From assembly GCA_001513145.1 (NCBI GenBank), contig LFSP01000043.1, forward strand, positions 94,905 through 158,904: a stretch of 64,000 bases of DNA, read 5' to 3'. The notes below the pieces were generated by a model. That model ran no database searches. It saw only the letters and a list, made by a program, of their open reading frames with translations, and was not told the origin of the DNA. Position 1 is the stretch's first letter; each line of letters opens with the position of its first letter. This DNA comes from Clostridia bacterium DTU025 (GTDB lineage Bacteria > Bacillota > DTU025). Shown piece by piece: positions 61,230-64,000 of the stretch. A program made the position numbers and the translations under genes.

Positions 61230-62249
61230 TTACAGCTCGGCCGCCGCCAGCTCGCGCATAGCCCTGCTGGACCAGTCAGGGTCTGACAGCATTGCCCTTC
61301 CCACTCCGATCACGTCGGCGACGCCCTTGCCCACCAGGGCGTCGGCCGTGGACGGGTTCACGATGCCTCCGGTGACCATTACCGGGACGTCCACCACGCG
61401 CCGTATGGCCTCCGCCAGGCGCGCGAAATAGCCCTCCGCGGGCGCGTCCGGCCCGAACCTATCGCGGCCGGAGCCTGCAAGGCCCCCGGATATGTCCAGG
61501 AACCCCACTCCGGCCTCAACCAGCCGCGGTGCCGCCCACACCGAATCCTCCAGAGTGATTCCGCCCTCGAAGCCGTCGTCTGCGCCAAGCCGCATGGCCA
61601 CCACCGCGTCGTCGGGCAGCGCTGCGCGCACCATGGCCACAGTCTCCAGGGAAAACCTAAGCCTGTTTTCCATGGACCCGCCGTAGGCGTCGCTGCGCAG
61701 GTTGGTCAGGGGTGAGAAGAACTGGTTCAGTAGGTATCCGTGGGCGGCGTGGAGCTCGATCACCTGGAAGCCGGCGCGCCAGGCCCGCACGGCCGCGTCG
61801 ACGAAGGCCCTTTGCACCTCGGCCACGCGCGCAGGCGACATGGCGGTCGGCTGCGCGGCGTTCGGCCTGCCGGGCGGGCGCACCTCAGACGGCGCCTCCG
61901 GGGCGCAGCCGATGAGCTCATGATCAGCTGCCGCCCCCGCGTGTGTCAGCTGGATCGCAGCCACTGCCCCCTCGGCCTTGATAGCCTCGGCTACGCGGCG
62001 AATGGGAGCCACGTGGTCGTCGGAGTAGAGGCCCAGCTGATGGCGGCTGCGCCGCCCCTGGGGCACGACGTATGTATGCTCTACGATGATGAGGGCCGTG
62101 CCTGCCCTGGCCCTGGGCGCGTAGTACGCGACGGTGGTGTCCGTGGCCATGCCCCGCTCGTCGGCGGTCTCGCTTGCCATGGGCGGCATGGCGATCCTGT
62201 TTCGGAGCCGGTAAGGGCCTAGCTTAAGTGGGGAAAGCAGCCTGCTCAT
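61230..62249 (-). CDS. NADH:flavin oxidoreductase, Old Yellow Enzyme family
   Basis: A 339-residue FMN-dependent TIM barrel. Landmarks: LKLGPYRLRNRIAMPPMASE at the N-terminus, AIQLTHAGAAA with the conserved His, FQVIELHAAHGYLLNQFFSP (substrate- and FMN-binding), then LRFSLETVAMVRAAL and VMVTGGIVNPSTADALVGKG for the phosphate of FMN. It has no C-terminal iron-sulfur/FAD half, so it is the short class that reduces alpha,beta-unsaturated carbonyls. Its ATG overlaps the stop of ppnP as ATGA, so the two are coupled, an uncommon pairing with no evident shared pathway. Confidence 0.92.
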   Translation of the reverse strand: MSRLLSPLKLGPYRLRNRIAMPPMASETADERGMATDTTVAYYAPRARAGTALIIVEHTYVVPQGRRSRHQLGLYSDDHVAPIRRVAEAIKAEGAVAAIQLTHAGAAADHELIGCAPEAPSEVRPPGRPNAAQPTAMSPARVAEVQRAFVDAAVRAWRAGFQVIELHAAHGYLLNQFFSPLTNLRSDAYGGSMENRLRFSLETVAMVRAALPDDAVVAMRLGADDGFEGGITLEDSVWAAPRLVEAGVGFLDISGGLAGSGRDRFGPDAPAEGYFARLAEAIRRVVDVPVMVTGGIVNPSTADALVGKGVADVIGVGRAMLSDPDWSSRAMRELAAAEL

Positions 62250-62524
62250 CTGTAGATGCAAGTGTAAACCACGTCGGCGTCGCACTCCACGTCAAACGAC
62301 TGGTTCGGAGGCACGACGAAAGACTCGCCCTCTCCGTAGGCCTTCCATTCGGAGCTGCCCGGCAGTCTGGCCTTGAGGATCCCTGACACCACGGTCATCG
62401 TTTCCTCGGTGGAGGTGCCGAAGGTGTAGCGCCCCGGCTTGATCACTCCAACCGTGGCGCGGTCCTGGCCCTTGGTGAAGGTGAGGCTCTGGACGTTACC
62501 GTCGAAATACACGTTGTGCTGCAA
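62246..62524 (-). CDS. ppnP: Pyrimidine/purine nucleoside phosphorylase, cupin-type
   Basis: A 92-residue cupin-like protein matching E. coli PpnP/YaiE (94 residues). It has NVYFDGNVQSLTF, ATVGVIKPGRYTFGTSTEE, TVVSGILKARLPGSSEWKAY and FVVPPNQSFDVECDADVVY. The E. coli protein phosphorolyses many nucleosides to base and ribose 1-phosphate. I chose the TTG at 62524, with GGGAG 8 nt upstream, because the family begins with a residue pattern like MLQxNxYF; longer in-frame starts reach 62581. It is translated ahead of the flavin oxidoreductase with a 4-nt overlap. Confidence 0.92.
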   Translation of the reverse strand: MQHNVYFDGNVQSLTFTKGQDRATVGVIKPGRYTFGTSTEETMTVVSGILKARLPGSSEWKAYGEGESFVVPPNQSFDVECDADVVYTCIYR

Positions 62525-62663
62525 ACGGATCACTCCCTGTTCCAGCGCGGAACGCGGCCGTGGGCAGGGCCTGTCCCGCATCGTTGTGTGGGCGAGGAGC
62601 CGACGCCGCTCCCGCCCTGTCAGAGTATGTCTTTTGACATGCAGACAGCAACTCCTCTTGCCG

Positions 62664-63731
62664 CTATACTACTGACTGCGAAAGTACGGCCAGGATATCC
62701 CTGGGCACCGCGCCCAGACGCCATAGAGCGACCTTGCGCACTCCCATGGAGTCGAGGGTGGCCAGCTTCAGCAGGATGGAAGCGGAATCCTCGTACCACA
62801 CGCTGTGGAGCTTGCCAGTGGTGTCTGTGTACTGGAAGAACGGGCCACCGTGGGCGGGATCGCGCTCGATGCGGGCTCCTGTGTTGGCGGCGATGGCAGC
62901 TGCCGCCTCCACTGTCAGGAAGCCGGCGCCGGACTCGTCCCAGTCCAGCCCGTAGGCCCCCAGCAATACGCACAGACGAGACGGCCCTACGTCCTCCAAG
63001 GCGTACGTCGCCTGCTGTTCAAGCCACGCGAGATCGGTGGGAGGGCCAGGCGTGCCCGAGGCGCCCCGCTGGAAGCCTTCAACCATTACTGTGTCGGCGC
63101 ACTGGGCGGCATGGGCGAGGTTGTACGGTCCCTCGCGCCAGCCGGACGGGGCGGCTATAGACAGGGTGTACCACGGGCTGAGCTTGGTGAACCTTGCTCG
63201 GATCTCGCAGGCCAGGTCCGCCAGGGCGTCGAAGTGTTGGGCGGTTATGGCACCGAAATCAAGGTGCACCCCGTCGAGGTGGTTGGAGATGGTGCAGTCT
63301 GCGGCCACGGACGCCAGGCGAGACCTGGCGTTGTCGTCAAGAAGGGCGTTGTCGGCGGCCTCGACGGAGTACGTGCCGCGGCACAAGTTCGTCACGCCGA
63401 CAACGGCTCTGGTCCGACGCGCCCGCGCCAGCTGAAGCGCTATATCTACGGGGCCCGCGGTGGCAGAGCCGTCGGGCTCTACCGTCACCGCGGTGTAGAT
63501 GACCTCATCGAAAGGCTCCGGTGACGACAGCACGTCGGCGATGCCGGCCGACGACGCGTGGGGCACTATGTAGCCGATGAGTCGGTGGCGCCTGGGGATC
63601 CGCAGTATCTGTCCTGGATATACCGAGTAGGGCTCAGTGATGGAGTTGGCCCGCGCCAGGGCGTCCACGTCGATCCTGAACCTCTGGGCAATGTGCCACA
63701 GGGTGTCTCCGGTGTTCACCATGTAATGCAT
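62664..63731 (-). CDS. LysM-GH18 protein (spore-cortex-lytic SleL/YaaH type), probably catalytically altered
   Basis: Residues 4-47 are one LysM peptidoglycan-binding domain (VNTGDTLWHIAQRFRI to VYPGQILRIP). From residue 50 on follows a GH18 TIM barrel in the style of SleL/YaaH muramic-lactam glucosaminidases (RHRLIGYIVPHASSAGIADV, ALWRLG near the end). The catalytic motif normally reads DGVxxDFE; here it is DGVHLDFGAI, with Gly in place of the proton-donor Glu. Enzyme activity is thus doubtful and a binding or structural role is possible. There is no signal peptide, as with several spore proteins made in the mother cell. AGGAGG lies about 9 nt upstream of the ATG. Confidence 0.85.
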   Translation of the reverse strand: MHYMVNTGDTLWHIAQRFRIDVDALARANSITEPYSVYPGQILRIPRRHRLIGYIVPHASSAGIADVLSSPEPFDEVIYTAVTVEPDGSATAGPVDIALQLARARRTRAVVGVTNLCRGTYSVEAADNALLDDNARSRLASVAADCTISNHLDGVHLDFGAITAQHFDALADLACEIRARFTKLSPWYTLSIAAPSGWREGPYNLAHAAQCADTVMVEGFQRGASGTPGPPTDLAWLEQQATYALEDVGPSRLCVLLGAYGLDWDESGAGFLTVEAAAAIAANTGARIERDPAHGGPFFQYTDTTGKLHSVWYEDSASILLKLATLDSMGVRKVALWRLGAVPRDILAVLSQSVV

Positions 63732-63865
63732 GAGCCCGCCTCCTGCGCACAGTGTAAGTGGTAGGCAGTATAGACTATGCTTGGTGAACCGGAAATGTTC
63801 TCTGGAGACCGAGGAGACCGACTGGGACCGAACAGTTGCGGTGGCGCAGGCTGTGACGGTGGGCG

Positions 63866-63925
63866 GGCGGCGCCTCGCGCCGCCTTCACATACTCCCAGC
63901 TATGTGCGTTGTGCGTGCCGGCGTC
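63866..63925. repeat. Dispersed hairpin element, copy 2
   Basis: GGCGGCGC-CTC-GCGCCGCC (63866-63884) is followed by a tail with CCCAGCTATG and GCGTTGTG. This aligns with the tail of the element at 55741-55800 (CCAGCTACG, GCGTTATG). The two differ mainly by transitions and by compensating stem changes. Confidence 0.5.
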
Positions 63926-63966
63926 GGTGCGGCGTTGAGGAGCGCGGACGGTGACCCTCGAGGTTT

Positions 63967-64000
63967 TCCTCCGTTTGTAGGAGCACTGCGGCTGGTGCTC
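63967..64000. repeat. Start of another hairpin unit of the 241-bp repeat family
   Basis: TCCTCCGTTTGTAGGAGCAC (63967-63986), 8-nt loop TGCGGCTG, then GTGCTC at the window edge begins the complementary arm. The left arm and the 8-nt loop match units at 7198, 7440 and 7680, including the preceding GAGG-TTTTCCTCCGTTT context. So this repeat family is dispersed over at least 56 kb. Confidence 0.8.

Noticed and set aside
63730..63954. Small plus-strand frame at the right end
   Set aside because: It overlaps the start of the LysM-GH18 gene on the other strand and runs through the hairpin element; composition is not protein-like.

Overview
ORGANISM. The window is GC-rich and compactly coded, with many GTG and TTG starts behind strong purine-rich ribosome binding sites. 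The gene content suggests an anaerobic, amino-acid- and glycerol-using member of the Bacillota. The pointers are a dihydropteroate synthase with the N-terminal extension seen in clostridia, AsnA, a glpK/oxidoreductase/DUF1667 glycerol operon, a sodium-pumping methylmalonyl-CoA decarboxylase, a LysM-GH18 spore-lytic-type protein and a ferritin-like coat-type protein. Two secreted proteins look like outer-membrane beta-barrels, one ending in an aromatic beta-signal. Together these suggest a diderm, possibly spore-forming lineage such as Limnochordia; this placement is inference.

LAYOUT. 1-425: 5'-truncated ABC ATPase remnant. 0.5-3.8 kb: hutH-hutU behind a 9-8-9 dyad. 3.8-6.8 kb (minus): fur-type regulator, cbiM, cbiQ, cbiO. 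6.97-7.77 kb: non-coding hairpin array with exact 241-bp periodicity; another copy of its hairpin enters at the very end of the window. 7.9-13.9 kb: ftcD, hutI, fchA, folP, folB, birA, PAP2 phosphatase. 14-17.2 kb: ferritin-like coat-type gene (minus), copA, copZ. 17.5-21.7 kb: methylmalonyl-CoA mutase (two subunits), meaB, epimerase and a barrel-like protein. 21.9-25.6 kb (minus): sodium-pumping decarboxylase mmdADCB. 25.8-30.8 kb: GntP permease, threonine aldolase, secreted hydrolase with a divergent TetR regulator. 31-36.8 kb: glycerol operon and a HEAT-repeat protein. 36.8-37.76 kb: gene-free stretch with three strong inverted repeats. 37.8-41.1 kb: arsR-type regulator, heavy-metal ATPase, TIM-barrel isomerase. 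Then tRNA-Leu(CAG), asnA, second barrel, MFS permease, ABC exporter, mnmA, a TIGR00300 ornithine cyclodeaminase-like enzyme, pncA, pntAA-pntAB-pntB, EamA permease, a GHL10-like glycosidase, gamma-glutamyltransferase, LiaF-like protein, HAD phosphatase, ppnP plus Old-Yellow-type oxidoreductase, and a LysM-GH18 protein.

HOW IT WORKS TOGETHER. Histidine is degraded by HutH, HutU and HutI to formiminoglutamate. FtcD and FchA pass its one-carbon unit to folate, and folP/folB sit in the same gene run. Succinyl-CoA can go through the B12-dependent mutase and epimerase to (S)-methylmalonyl-CoA, which MmdABCD decarboxylates to propionyl-CoA while pumping sodium; the Co/Ni transporter could supply the cobalt. 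Glycerol enters by GlpK and an anaerobic-type dehydrogenase set. PntAA/AB/B links nicotinamide pools to the ion gradient.

MOST UNUSUAL OBSERVATION. PntB is 689 residues because its nucleotide-binding domain III is present twice (about 89% identical). Both copies carry Asn-Tyr-Asp where the E. coli and Rhodospirillum enzymes have the Lys-Arg-Ser that holds the 2'-phosphate of NADP.
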